Below the pieces are notes generated by a model. That model had not been told where the DNA came from, did not search any database, and saw only the letters and a program-made list of their open reading frames with translations. 47,700 nucleotides of DNA, taken from assembly GCA_017436865.1 (NCBI GenBank), contig JAFSCH010000084.1, positions 1 to 47,700 of the forward strand, read 5' to 3'. Shown here piece after piece: positions 26,479 through 35,832 of this stretch (its first letter is position 1; the number at the start of each line of letters is the position of its first letter). Position numbers and translations under genes: made by a program. This DNA is from Lachnospiraceae bacterium (lineage in GTDB: Bacteria > Bacillota > Clostridia > Lachnospirales > Lachnospiraceae).

Positions 26479-26623
26479 AAAAATCCCCTTTTCTTATTGT
26501 CAATCTCTATTCAGCATACACTGAATTCTAACACTTGAAAAGATATAATGTAAAATTACCCTTGACAAGCCATATATTTTTTTGTACAAACCTTACATAA
26601 TTATGCATTTTTTTTCACAGACA

Positions 26624-26652
26624 TTGCAAGTATAGTCCTTTGGTGTTATATT
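26624..26652 (+). promoter_or_regulatory. Predicted promoter of EAL gene 1
   Basis: TTGCAA, 17 bp, TATATT, about 40 bp upstream of the start codon at 26691. An alternative TTGACA-17-TACAAA lies at 26562-26590. The nearer promoter would put the transcript start after the earlier in-frame start codons, supporting 26691. Confidence 0.45.
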
Positions 26653-26690
26653 ATATTTGTTACATGTTATTTTTAGAGAGAACTATACTT

Positions 26691-27986
26691 ATGAATTATT
26701 GTTATACTGATTCACTTACCGGTATTTTAAATACTGCCGGTTTCATGAAGCAAGGAACCTCTTTATGCGAGAAAAACATACAAACCGACTATATCGGACT
26801 TTTCTTAAATATCAAAGGGTTTCGATATATCAACCAACGCTTTGGTTTTACATATGGTGATGATGCGATGCGTAAATATGCACAACGCATTCAAAAGTTA
26901 CTTCTGCCAGATGAATTATTTGCTCGGCTTGGGTGTGATAACTATGCCCTGCTTGTAAAAAAAGAGCGTGTTGATACATTATTAGATTCGCTTCTTTCTG
27001 TTCGTGTTCATATTCAGTTGGAAGATTTTGTTAACACCTTTGACTTATCCTCTAGAGCAGGTCTTTATACTATTAAACCGGAAGACACCATGAATGATAT
27101 TATAAATCGAATTACCGTTGCTGGATTACTCGCAAAATCATCTCCGCACCATAATACGATATGGTTCCGCGAAGCAATGATGGAGCGATATATTCATAAT
27201 AAAGAAATTGCAGATTCTTTCATTTCTGCTATCGAAAATAACGAGTTTTCTGTTTATTATCAACCAAAGGTATCGCTTGATAATCAAACCTTATGCGGTT
27301 GTGAAGCTCTTGCACGTTGGGACAGGGTAAGTGAAGTTATTTTTCCTTCTGAATTCGTACCAATTTTAGAACAGGAGGGCTCGATTTGTGTCTTGGATTT
27401 CTATGTATTAGAAAACGTTTGTCGTGATATCCGTAACTGGCTGGATACAGGAATTGAACCTGTTCGAATCTCTACAAATTTTTCAAAGATTCATTTACAC
27501 AACAAAAACCTTGCAAAGGATATTTTAAGAATCTTAGACCGTTATCAGATTGATACAAAATACATTGAAATTGAATTAACAGAAACATGTGGTTATGAAG
27601 ATTTTGAATCTCTTTCCAATTTTGTCGATACCATGAAAGCGCACGGTGTTCATACTTCTCTTGATGACTTTGGAACCGGATATTCTTCGTTAACCCTTTT
27701 AAAAGATTTAAATATTGATACCATAAAGCTTGATAAATCCTTTTTAAGTCAAAGTCCTAATACTACAAACAAACGCACGAACGAGATTGTAATTAAGACT
27801 GTTATCAATATGGCTATTGATTTGGAAATGCAAGTTATCTGTGAAGGAGTGGAAACGATAGAACAGGCACAACTACTTCGTTCCCTTCACTGTGATGCCG
27901 CTCAAGGATTTCTCTTTGATGGACCACTCTCACATGATGATTTTGAAAAACGATTACAAACAGGACGTGTTTATCATAAAATTTAA
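26691..27986 (+). CDS. EAL-domain c-di-GMP phosphodiesterase with degenerate GGDEF
   Basis: A soluble two-domain protein of 431 residues from ATG 26691. The GGDEF domain starts at DSLTGILNTAGF, but its signature is GCDNY (in ARLGCDNYALL), so cyclase activity is unlikely and a GTP-sensing or structural role is more probable. The EAL domain looks catalytically intact: CEALARW, NFSKIH (metal Asn), EIELTET, LDDFGTGYSS, IDTIKLDKSF, CEGVET and AQGFLFDGP. It should hydrolyse c-di-GMP to pGpG. There is no membrane segment or PAS domain. A strong terminator follows directly. Confidence 0.88.
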   Translation: MNYCYTDSLTGILNTAGFMKQGTSLCEKNIQTDYIGLFLNIKGFRYINQRFGFTYGDDAMRKYAQRIQKLLLPDELFARLGCDNYALLVKKERVDTLLDSLLSVRVHIQLEDFVNTFDLSSRAGLYTIKPEDTMNDIINRITVAGLLAKSSPHHNTIWFREAMMERYIHNKEIADSFISAIENNEFSVYYQPKVSLDNQTLCGCEALARWDRVSEVIFPSEFVPILEQEGSICVLDFYVLENVCRDIRNWLDTGIEPVRISTNFSKIHLHNKNLAKDILRILDRYQIDTKYIEIELTETCGYEDFESLSNFVDTMKAHGVHTSLDDFGTGYSSLTLLKDLNIDTIKLDKSFLSQSPNTTNKRTNEIVIKTVINMAIDLEMQVICEGVETIEQAQLLRSLHCDAAQGFLFDGPLSHDDFEKRLQTGRVYHKI

Positions 27987-28031
27987 AAAAAGGAAAGAAT
28001 ATCATTTTTAATGAAATTCTTTCCTTTTTTT
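27985..28031. terminator. Bidirectional terminator between EAL gene 1 and the M18 peptidase gene
   Basis: The stem AAAAAAAGGAAAGAAT / ATTCTTTCCTTTTTT has A- and T-runs at both ends and overlaps the stop codon of the EAL gene by two bases. It lies between convergent genes. Confidence 0.85.
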
Positions 28032-28051
28032 GTTTATCTATAAGTTCCACT

Positions 28052-29446
28052 TTACCATTCTAAAAATGCCTTATATCCCTTTACAGCTTCATAAATATCT
28101 GCCTTGCTACTTACCTCATACGGTGCATGCATATTTAATACAGCAACACCACTATCAATAACATTCATGCCATACTCAGCCATAATATACGCAATCGTAC
28201 CGCCACCTCCGGCATCTACTTTACCAAGTTCCGCAAACTGATAGCTAACTCCAGCTTCATCCATCACTCTTCTTAGGTCTGCAATGTATTCTGCTGTTGC
28301 ATCATTAGAACCACTCTTTCCTCTACTTCCTGTGTACTTATTAAAGGTTACACCATTTGCAAGAAAAGCTGAATTTTTCTTCTCAAATACACTCGCATAA
28401 AGCGGATCAAAACCTGCACTTACATCTGAAGACAGCATTCTGGAATTCATCAATGCACGACGAAGCAATAGCTGGGAATCTCCCTCAGTCATAGCAAGTA
28501 GCTCTGCTACCATATTTTCAAAGAACTGGGAATGCATACCTGTTGCCCCCACGCTTCCGATTTCTTCCTTATCTACAAGCAAACAACATAACGTACGTTT
28601 ATATGTCTCTACTTCTAACATTGCTAACAGAGAAGTAAATGCACAGATTCTGTCATCCTGTCCATAAGCAAGCACCATACTTCTATCAAAGCCACAATCT
28701 CTTGCCTTACCAGAAGGAACAATTTCAAGTTCTGCTGAAAGAAAATCTCCTTCCTCAATACCGTACATTTCCTGTAAAAGCTTCAATACATTCGCCTTTA
28801 CCGCTTCCTTCTCCTCTTTCTCCATATCCTCTGTCTTTTCAATCGGACAGTTCCCAATTAATAAATCAAGATTCTCTCCAGTTACTACTTCGGTTGCCTT
28901 TTTCGACATCTGTTCTCCCGCCAGATGAATCAACAAATCCGTAATTACAAAAACAGGATCATCATCCTTCTCACCAATCGTTACATTGACCGCTGTTCCA
29001 TCTTTCTTTACTACTGTTCCATGAATTGCAAGAGGCGTTGCTGTCCACTGATATTTTTTTATTCCACCGTAATAGTGAGTATCAAAATATGCAAATCCTT
29101 CCTTTTCGTATAAAGGATTCTGCTTTACATCAATTCTTGGCGAGTCAATATGTGCTCCCAAAATATTCATACCATTAGAAATCGGCTCTTCTCCTATACG
29201 GAACAATGCTACACACTTCTTCATTTGTACTGCGTAAAACTTATCTCCTGCCTGAACCTTTTTTCCTTCTTTTATTATCTGGAATAAATCTTGATATCCC
29301 TGTTCTTTTGCCATTTTTACAACTAACTCTGTACACTCACGCTCTGTCTTGCCTTCATCAAGGCACTTCTTATACCACTCACAAATTCTGTTCAGTTCCT
29401 TTTTATCTTCATCCTGATAAGATAACCAAAGATTTTCTTTTTTCAT
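28052..29446 (-). CDS. M18 family zinc aminopeptidase
   Basis: Cytoplasmic metallo-aminopeptidase of 464 residues, the aspartyl/aminopeptidase-I type that forms a tetrahedral dodecamer. Metal and catalytic landmarks: NILGAHIDSPRID (His), LVDKEEIGSVGATG (catalytic and metal Glu pair), LSSDVSAGFDP (Asp), and the C-terminal NMHAPYEVSSKAD (His). The full length is typical for clostridial M18 enzymes. Ribosome site GAAAGG lies somewhat far from the ATG. It is a monocistronic housekeeping peptide-recycling gene, divergent from the second EAL gene. Confidence 0.93.
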   Translation of the reverse strand: MKKENLWLSYQDEDKKELNRICEWYKKCLDEGKTERECTELVVKMAKEQGYQDLFQIIKEGKKVQAGDKFYAVQMKKCVALFRIGEEPISNGMNILGAHIDSPRIDVKQNPLYEKEGFAYFDTHYYGGIKKYQWTATPLAIHGTVVKKDGTAVNVTIGEKDDDPVFVITDLLIHLAGEQMSKKATEVVTGENLDLLIGNCPIEKTEDMEKEEKEAVKANVLKLLQEMYGIEEGDFLSAELEIVPSGKARDCGFDRSMVLAYGQDDRICAFTSLLAMLEVETYKRTLCCLLVDKEEIGSVGATGMHSQFFENMVAELLAMTEGDSQLLLRRALMNSRMLSSDVSAGFDPLYASVFEKKNSAFLANGVTFNKYTGSRGKSGSNDATAEYIADLRRVMDEAGVSYQFAELGKVDAGGGGTIAYIMAEYGMNVIDSGVAVLNMHAPYEVSSKADIYEAVKGYKAFLEW

Positions 29447-29606
29447 AAAATGCTAACCATACCTTTCACATTCTTATTTGACTTCTACTTACCAACCATA
29501 CCATAAAATCATATCTTTTTACAACACATTATATACATTATGTCTAAAAGCATTTTACCAATATACGCTTGAACACATTTTTATGCAACACAAAACAACA
29601 TATTTC

Positions 29607-29635
29607 TTGCTTTGTCTGAAAATATCGCATATAAT
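29607..29635 (+). promoter_or_regulatory. Promoter of EAL gene 2
   Basis: TTGCTT, 17 bp, TATAAT (perfect -10), 43 bp upstream of the start codon at 29679. Confidence 0.6.
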
Positions 29636-29678
29636 ATTAATGCGTAGGGTTTTTGTTTACAAACCTCAGGAGGAACAC

Positions 29679-31346
29679 ATGGAAAAGTTTTTTGACCAAT
29701 TATCCGTACCCCATCTTAGTAAAATTATTGACTTACTTCATCCTTGTATGGATGATTACCTATATGTATATGACTTTACTAATGATTATTATTTTATTTC
29801 ACCACATGCGGTAAAACGATTTGCACTTCCTAGTAATGAATTTAATAATGTCATTGCTAATCACAAAAAATTTGTTTATCCGGTTGACCTATATGACCTT
29901 CAGGAAGATCTTGCTCTTATAATAAGCGGCGAAAAAGACTTCCATAACATGCAATACCGATGGTTATCTACCTCTTGTGAACCGATATGGGTTAACTGCC
30001 GAGGATATGCAATTCATGAAAATGGAAAACCAGCCTATATGATTGGCTGTATCAACGAAATCGGTGTAAAACAGAAGGCTGATAATGTCAGTGGTTTATT
30101 AGGAATTACAGGCTTACAGCAATATTTACAAGACCATTCCTATACCATCCAACAAGGCTTTCTTCTTCGCCTTGGATTGGACGATTTTAAAGAAGTGAAT
30201 GAAAAGCTTGGTAGTGACTATGGTGATATGGTACTTCGCAGAACAGCCGAATGTATCTCATCCTGTATTAAAACGGGACAACTTCTGTTTCGCGCAGTCG
30301 CAGACGAATTTATCCTGTTAGATACACAATGCTCCAATATGAAGCATGCAGTGGCTCAATACAAGCTTATTCGCCAAACTGTAGATGAATTTGTAGAAGC
30401 AAATCATTATGAAGCTGTCTTTACAATTTCCGCTGGCATTCTACCATGCACGATTATGAAAGGCCACACCTTCTCTGATGTTATGAAGTTATCAGAATTC
30501 TCATTGAATGAAGCCAAGAGAGAGGGAAAAAACCGCTCTTATATTTTCGAACAGGCTGATTATGATAAATTCTTACGTCGCAAGAAAATCACACAGTTGT
30601 TAAGACAGTCAGTCAACAACGATTTTGAAGGTTTTGAAGCTTATTTGCAGCCTGTTTTTGATTCTGTCTCCAACAGCATTTATGGTGCAGAATCCCTAAT
30701 GCGTTTCCGCACAGAAGAATTTGGCATGATTTCACCTTTTGAGTTCATCCCGTTACTGGAAGAAACCGGTTTGATTATGCCTACCGGAAAATGGATGCTA
30801 CATCGTTCTCTAACCATTTGTCGCGAAATTCAAGATTTAATGCCAGGTTTCCATATCAGTATTAATATTTCTTACATACAGGTTATGAAAAGTAATATTA
30901 TTAATGAGATAATCTCTGCTGTAGACATGCATGGAATTGATACTGCTAATGTCATTATAGAATTGACAGAAAGCGGACTTCTTGAATCGGACAGTCGTGT
31001 TACCAAGTTGGTTTCAAATCTTAAAAATAACGGTATTCGTTTAGCATTAGATGATTTTGGAACCGGATATTCCAACTTCCATTATCTAAATGAGTTAAAG
31101 CCGGATATTATTAAGATTGATCGTTCCTTTACGTTAAAGGCATTGCAGAACGATTATGAATATCAATTACTCTCACTTATGAGCAATATGGTTCATAGTC
31201 TGAATTTAAAAATGTGTATCGAAGGCATAGAAACAAACGATGAATTAGCAAAAATGAGTAAGCTTTCTCCTGACTATTGTCAGGGTTACTACTGGGGTAA
31301 ACCTTGTCCTTATGATGAATTCAAGGCTTTATACCTAACTCAATAG
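29679..31346 (+). CDS. PAS-GGDEF(degenerate)-EAL protein
   Basis: 555 residues from ATG 29679, which sits 5 nt after AGGAGG; longer in-frame starts upstream lie before the promoter. An N-terminal PAS-like sensor (YVYDFTNDYYFISPHAVKRF, then WVNCRGYAIHENGKPAYMIG) is followed by GGDEF, whose signature is VADEF in FRAVADEFILLD, so probably not a cyclase. The EAL domain has ESL in AESLMRF, then ISINISYIQV, IELTESG, LDDFGTGYSN, IIKIDRSF, CIEGIET and YCQGYYWG. Metal and catalytic residues are retained apart from the Ala-to-Ser change, so it is a probable c-di-GMP phosphodiesterase. It is the second such gene within 3 kb. Confidence 0.87.
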   Translation: MEKFFDQLSVPHLSKIIDLLHPCMDDYLYVYDFTNDYYFISPHAVKRFALPSNEFNNVIANHKKFVYPVDLYDLQEDLALIISGEKDFHNMQYRWLSTSCEPIWVNCRGYAIHENGKPAYMIGCINEIGVKQKADNVSGLLGITGLQQYLQDHSYTIQQGFLLRLGLDDFKEVNEKLGSDYGDMVLRRTAECISSCIKTGQLLFRAVADEFILLDTQCSNMKHAVAQYKLIRQTVDEFVEANHYEAVFTISAGILPCTIMKGHTFSDVMKLSEFSLNEAKREGKNRSYIFEQADYDKFLRRKKITQLLRQSVNNDFEGFEAYLQPVFDSVSNSIYGAESLMRFRTEEFGMISPFEFIPLLEETGLIMPTGKWMLHRSLTICREIQDLMPGFHISINISYIQVMKSNIINEIISAVDMHGIDTANVIIELTESGLLESDSRVTKLVSNLKNNGIRLALDDFGTGYSNFHYLNELKPDIIKIDRSFTLKALQNDYEYQLLSLMSNMVHSLNLKMCIEGIETNDELAKMSKLSPDYCQGYYWGKPCPYDEFKALYLTQ

Positions 31347-31391
31347 CCAACGCTTCTATTGTGATACATTCTAATAAAATACTTACCACCA

Positions 31392-31423
31392 AAAAAGTAC
31401 CGTTTTTCATTCCGGTACTTTTT
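31392..31423. terminator. Bidirectional terminator between EAL gene 2 and uxuB
   Basis: The 11-bp perfect stem AAAAAGTACCG / CGGTACTTTTT with a 10-nt loop lies between two convergent genes. Confidence 0.85.
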
Positions 31424-31451
31424 CTATTACTTATTCTCTTCGTTGCTGTGC

Positions 31452-33062
31452 TTATACATACTTTTTGAGTGTATTCATAATAGCCCCTTTTCCTGCAAGC
31501 ATTTCTACGAAATACTGCTCTACAAGCTTCCCAAGTCCTATCTCATATAAATTGACACCAAATATTTTCTCATTTGCTAAAATTGGTGCAACACTTTCAT
31601 GAACCTCTGTGTCACCTAACTTTAAGTCAGCCACGTATGGACATACTGTTTCGAGCATTGGATCAGAGCTTAATTCAAATTTATCGCCATTGTCATTGAT
31701 TCCCATAAGGTACCTAAGCCAGCCTGCAAATACAAGTGGAATTCTTTTAATATCCTTTACATCTAAGGCGTCTGATTTCATATATGCTTTGATTGTCTCA
31801 CCAAAACGAATACCTAACTTCTGCGAAGTATCGGTTGCAATTCGCTGAGGCGAATCCGGCATAAACGGATTTGGAATTCTCTCATTTACAACCTCATCAA
31901 TAAACTTCTTTGGATCGATTACTCCTGGGTCTACAACTACCGGAAGTCCTTCCTCATAACCAATGATTTCCACTAATCTTTTCAGGGTTGGATTACCCAT
32001 CTCCTTTGAAATCAATTCATACCCTAATAAACAGCCAAATACAGCAAGTGTCGTATGAAGTGGATTTAAGCAGGTACAAACCTTCATTTTCTCTACTTTA
32101 TCCACTACTTCTCTATCTGCGAAGATAATGCCACCTTCCTCTAGTGCTGGTCTTCCATTTGGGAATGTATCCTCAATAACAAGATACTGACACTCTTCTG
32201 CATTTACAAATGGTGCTACATAGGTATTCTTGCTGGTAATTTCATGTTCTAACCCTTCAATTCCATCATTCTTTAAAATTTCTTCTACCGATGCATCCGG
32301 TCTCGGCGTAATCTTATCAATCATAGACCAAGGAAAACTTACCTTACTCTTATCCTCTACATACGCAAGAAATTCCTTTTCTACCAGCCCCTTTTCTGAC
32401 CATGCTTTTGCATACGCATGCACTGCCATAAAAAGCTTATCACCATTGTGTGAGCAATTATCCATACTTACCATGGCAATCGGTAATGCTCCTGCCTTAT
32501 AACGCTCATATAACAAAGCAACAACCTTACCAATATAGCTTATAGGTTTTACTGTTCCCAGTTCCATATCCTGCTGAACTGCCTCAAGATATACACCCTT
32601 ACCATCTACAAGACTATAACCCTTTTCGGTAATAGTAAAACTCACCATCTTTAGGCTTGGATTGCGAAAGATTTCCTTTAACCTTCCCATATCTATTTCA
32701 TTATCACTATCTACCGTCAACGCCTCTATAATACTACCAACAACGGTTTTTTCTACATCTCCATCAGCCTTCAATGTCACGAGAATACCAAGATTATCAT
32801 GTGGCTTATACATCTTTTCAATAATCTCATAATCAAATCCCTCTGCTGCAATCAAACCTGCCTTCAGTTTTCCTGCATTCAAAAGCTCCTGAACCACATT
32901 TGCCTGGAAAGCACGGAAGATATTACCTGCACCAAAATGAATCCATTCCGGATTATCATGCGTTTCCTTCTTTACTTCCTCTATATCAAAGTTAGGAAGA
33001 TCATAGCCTGCTTCCTCCCATTCTTTTCGATTTTCTATTATACCTGCATTTGTCAGTTTCAC
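31452..33062 (-). CDS. uxuB: Fructuronate reductase (mannonate oxidoreductase, mannitol dehydrogenase family)
   Basis: NAD-dependent conversion of D-fructuronate to D-mannonate. The start is the GTG at 33062, 7 nt after AAGGAGGG, giving 536 residues. An earlier in-frame ATG would run through the ribosome site. The nucleotide-binding segment WIHFGAGNIFRAFQANV lies near residue 40, and the family catalytic segment MVSMDNCSHNGDK is in the first half. CLNPLHTTLAVFGCLLGYEL is the typical C-domain helix. It lies 13 bp downstream of uxuA in the same operon. With uxaC at 11.3 kb it forms the glucuronate pathway. Confidence 0.92.
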   Translation of the reverse strand: MKLTNAGIIENRKEWEEAGYDLPNFDIEEVKKETHDNPEWIHFGAGNIFRAFQANVVQELLNAGKLKAGLIAAEGFDYEIIEKMYKPHDNLGILVTLKADGDVEKTVVGSIIEALTVDSDNEIDMGRLKEIFRNPSLKMVSFTITEKGYSLVDGKGVYLEAVQQDMELGTVKPISYIGKVVALLYERYKAGALPIAMVSMDNCSHNGDKLFMAVHAYAKAWSEKGLVEKEFLAYVEDKSKVSFPWSMIDKITPRPDASVEEILKNDGIEGLEHEITSKNTYVAPFVNAEECQYLVIEDTFPNGRPALEEGGIIFADREVVDKVEKMKVCTCLNPLHTTLAVFGCLLGYELISKEMGNPTLKRLVEIIGYEEGLPVVVDPGVIDPKKFIDEVVNERIPNPFMPDSPQRIATDTSQKLGIRFGETIKAYMKSDALDVKDIKRIPLVFAGWLRYLMGINDNGDKFELSSDPMLETVCPYVADLKLGDTEVHESVAPILANEKIFGVNLYEIGLGKLVEQYFVEMLAGKGAIMNTLKKYV

Positions 33063-33075
33063 GTGTAATCCCTCC

Positions 33076-34149
33076 TTATGCCTTAGAACTACTCTTCGTA
33101 ATAGCTTCCCACAGCCCATTAAGATATGCCGCCCCTAAAGCTCTATCATACAAACCATAACCCGGCATTGCCACTTCTCCCCAAATCATTCTTCCATGGT
33201 CAGGTCTGATTGGTCCTTCAAAGCCAATGTCATATAATGCCTTCATGATTTCATACATATCAAAGCTTCCGTCACTGGAAAGATGTGCAGCCTCTTCAAA
33301 ATCAGTAGGTGTATTGAACTTTAAGTTTCTTACATGTGCAAAGTGAATTCTTCCTTTTAAAGAACGAATCATATCCGGAAGATTATTTTCAAGGTTTGTA
33401 CCGTAAGAACCTGAACAAAAGGTAACACCATTGTGTGGATTATCTACCATCTTCATCATACGAAGAATATTATCTTTATTGATAATGATTCTTGGAAGTC
33501 CAAATACACTCCATGCTGGATCATCTGGATGAATTGCCATGTTGATATCATACTTGTCACAAGTAGGCATAATTCTCTCAAGGAAATATTTCAAATTCTC
33601 AAATAACTTATCATCATCTACATCCTTGTATAATTCAAATAATTCCTTTACTCTTGCCATACGCTCCGGTTCCCAGCCCGGCATAACCGTACCATTCATA
33701 TCACCCGCAATGGATTCAAACATCTTCTCTGGTTCAATCGCATCAACTGCTGCCTGCGTGTAAGCAAGTACGGTCGAACCGTCTTCTCTCTTTCTTGCAA
33801 GCTCCGTTCTAGTCCAGTCAAACACAGGCATGAAGTTGTAACATACCATATGAATGCCTTCCTGTCCAAGTCTTTCTAAAGTGGTAATATAGTTCTCAAT
33901 ATATTGCTCTCTATCAGAAGAACCAATTTTGATAGCATCATGAATATTCACACTCTCGATTCCGGCAATGGTTAATCCTGCTGCTTCTACTTCCTGCTTC
34001 ATAGCTCTGATATCCTCCACAGACCATGCTTCACCCGGTACAGAATCATACAATGTTGTAATAACAGACTTAACACCTGGAATCTGTCTAATCTGCTCTA
34101 ATGTTACTGTATCATGCTTGCTACCATACCATCTTAATGTCATCTGCAT
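33076..34149 (-). CDS. uxuA: Mannonate dehydratase
   Basis: Dehydrates D-mannonate to 2-keto-3-deoxy-D-gluconate, using a divalent metal. The 357-residue TIM-barrel protein starts MQMTLRWYGSKHDTVTLEQI. Family segments: IAGIESVNIHDAIK, CYNFMPVFDWTRTEL, MAIHPDDPAW (metal His), TFCSGSYGTN (metal Cys), IHFAHVRN (metal His) and IRPDHGRMIWGE. AAGGAGG lies 7 nt before the ATG. It is the first gene of the uxuA-uxuB operon, divergent from an AraC-type gene, which would be its natural regulator. Confidence 0.95.
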   Translation of the reverse strand: MQMTLRWYGSKHDTVTLEQIRQIPGVKSVITTLYDSVPGEAWSVEDIRAMKQEVEAAGLTIAGIESVNIHDAIKIGSSDREQYIENYITTLERLGQEGIHMVCYNFMPVFDWTRTELARKREDGSTVLAYTQAAVDAIEPEKMFESIAGDMNGTVMPGWEPERMARVKELFELYKDVDDDKLFENLKYFLERIMPTCDKYDINMAIHPDDPAWSVFGLPRIIINKDNILRMMKMVDNPHNGVTFCSGSYGTNLENNLPDMIRSLKGRIHFAHVRNLKFNTPTDFEEAAHLSSDGSFDMYEIMKALYDIGFEGPIRPDHGRMIWGEVAMPGYGLYDRALGAAYLNGLWEAITKSSSKA

Positions 34150-34247
34150 ACTGAAATCCTCCTTAAACTATATAAAATGTGCACTTATCCCGTTCTTTCT
34201 ATTTCTATCTTAAACAATGTATATTTTGAAAACCATTGAATATTTTG

Positions 34248-34275
34248 TTGTCAACATTGCAAAAATTGCTATAAG
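34248..34275 (+). promoter_or_regulatory. Predicted promoter of the AraC-type gene
   Basis: TTGTCA, 16 bp, TATAAG, about 63 bp upstream of the start codon. The -35 box lies in the dyad GTTGTCAAC, whose reverse (GTTGACAAC) could serve the divergent uxuA promoter. Confidence 0.4.
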
Positions 34276-34337
34276 AATGTATCATAAAATTACAAAATAA
34301 AAGATACTACATATCATTTCTATTTTAAGGAGTTCCT

Positions 34338-35066
34338 ATGCATCATAAAAAAGAGTTACAAACTGCATTCAGAACCAGACAATACATGTATTCCAAAGAT
34401 TTTGAAATCTACTACTATAACGATTTGCCCTTAAACACAGTCACCGCACATACCCATAATTATTATGAATTTTATTTCTTTCTAGAAGGAAACGTTACGA
34501 TTTATGTAGAAGGAAAACCTCATCCTATCAAATCAGGAGACTTTCTTCTCATTCCTCCAGGTGTCGAACATTATCCTGTTTTCTTAGATAAAACTACACC
34601 ATACCGTCGTTTTATCCTATGGATTAGTACAGATTATTGTAATCGCTTAATGCAGGCATCTCTTGATTATGTTTTTTTAATGCAACATGTGACTACCACA
34701 CACAAGTATCTTTTTTCCAATGATGCTATTGCCTTTAATCAGCTGCAATCTCAGATTTATGCTTTGATTGAAGAAGTAAAAGGTTCACGCTTTGGTAAGG
34801 AGGCACAGGTCTCGTTACAGGTAAACACTCTTATTCTGCACTTAAACCGTATGATTTATGAGCGCAATCACACTGCTGGCAATTCCCGTCCTAAAGATTT
34901 GCATCAAGCTATTTGTGATTTTATCACAGCTCATTTAGCCGAAGATTTGTCTTTGGAACGGCTGGAAAAGGAATTTTTTGTCAGCAGATACTATATTTCC
35001 CACACTTTTAAGAAAGAATACGGCATGTCTCCTAAAGAATATCGTGATATTTCTACTCTGACTTAA
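34338..35066 (+). CDS. AraC-family regulator with a collapsed (single-HTH) DNA-binding domain
   Basis: The N-terminal cupin sensor domain is intact (THNYYEFYFFLEGNVTIYVE, SGDFLLIPPGVEHYPVF), followed by a helical linker. The C-terminal domain starts normally (AHLAEDLSLERLEKEFFVSR), then passes from the first HTH (YYISHTFKKEYG) straight into the end of the second (MSPKEYRDI). A normal AraC domain has about 100 residues with two HTHs; here only about 50 remain, and the protein is 242 residues instead of about 290. The frame is intact. The ribosome site AAGGAG is good. It is divergent from uxuA. DNA binding is probably impaired, or the protein acts as a dominant partner. Confidence 0.8.
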   Translation: MHHKKELQTAFRTRQYMYSKDFEIYYYNDLPLNTVTAHTHNYYEFYFFLEGNVTIYVEGKPHPIKSGDFLLIPPGVEHYPVFLDKTTPYRRFILWISTDYCNRLMQASLDYVFLMQHVTTTHKYLFSNDAIAFNQLQSQIYALIEEVKGSRFGKEAQVSLQVNTLILHLNRMIYERNHTAGNSRPKDLHQAICDFITAHLAEDLSLERLEKEFFVSRYYISHTFKKEYGMSPKEYRDISTLT

Positions 35067-35730
35067 TCGCGCCAGAGGATTTATAGGTCGTATGAGAGTC
35101 GATTCGATTACGAATCTGCTCCATACGCCTGTCAAGCTGACTAATCAAATCCGCACAATATTTTAATTCTTCTGAAATACTCTCGGCATTCTCAATGTGC
35201 TTCTTATACTTCATCTTATGTTCAAGACTTGCCCAAAAGTCCATAGCAATGGTACGAAACTGTACCTCAACCCGCATATGCTTTTTCTCATTAGTCAGGA
35301 AAATCGGAATTTCAAGAATCAGATGTAAACTTCGATAACCGTTAGGCTTTGGATTCTTGATATAATCCTTCTGCTCAATTAAAATAATGTCATCCTGCTG
35401 AAGCAAACTATCTACCAACATATAAATATCTTCCGGAAAGGAACAAATCACTCGTATTCCTGCAATATCATTAAGCTCCTTTTCCATGTTTTCAATTGAA
35501 AAGTCCAAACCATGCCTTTCTAACTTCCCGATAATGCTTTCCTGAGACTTAATTCTACACTTGATAGATTCAAACGGATTTCTGCTATGTACCAATGAAA
35601 GCTCTTTATTTAATACCTCAAGTTTTGTCTTTACTTCTAGCATGGCACAGTCATACTGCATCATAAGCTGTTGAAATTCCTGTACAGAATTATCTATTAT
35701 GTTCTTTTCCTTGTTTGCTTTTGTGCCCAT
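35053..35730 (-). CDS. relQ: Small alarmone synthetase (RelQ-type GTP pyrophosphokinase)
   Basis: A single-domain RelA/SpoT synthetase of 225 residues that makes (p)ppGpp from ATP and GDP/GTP. Motifs: LNDIAGIRVICSFPEDIYML (substrate-binding start), NPKPNGYRSLHLILEIPIFL (G-loop region), MRVEVQFRTIAMDFWASLEH (catalytic Glu-x-Gln) and MKYKKH. There is no hydrolase, TGS or ACT domain. Its 3' end overlaps the convergent AraC gene by 14 bp. The AGGAGG site overlaps the stop codon of the extended reading frame of the upstream GGADGPT gene, indicating they were one operon. Confidence 0.9.
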   Translation of the reverse strand: MGTKANKEKNIIDNSVQEFQQLMMQYDCAMLEVKTKLEVLNKELSLVHSRNPFESIKCRIKSQESIIGKLERHGLDFSIENMEKELNDIAGIRVICSFPEDIYMLVDSLLQQDDIILIEQKDYIKNPKPNGYRSLHLILEIPIFLTNEKKHMRVEVQFRTIAMDFWASLEHKMKYKKHIENAESISEELKYCADLISQLDRRMEQIRNRIDSHTTYKSSGAIKSE

Positions 35731-35832
35731 TATTTATCCTCCTACTGACTCAATGCTCGTACAACATTATTATATCGTTCTGTCTTTTTACTTATATCCT
35801 CTTTCGTTACTCCATAATATCTGTAAATCTCT

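Noticed and set aside
26691-31346. Diguanylate cyclase activity of the two GGDEF-EAL proteins
   Set aside because: Their signatures are GCDNY and VADEF, which lack the residues needed for catalysis.
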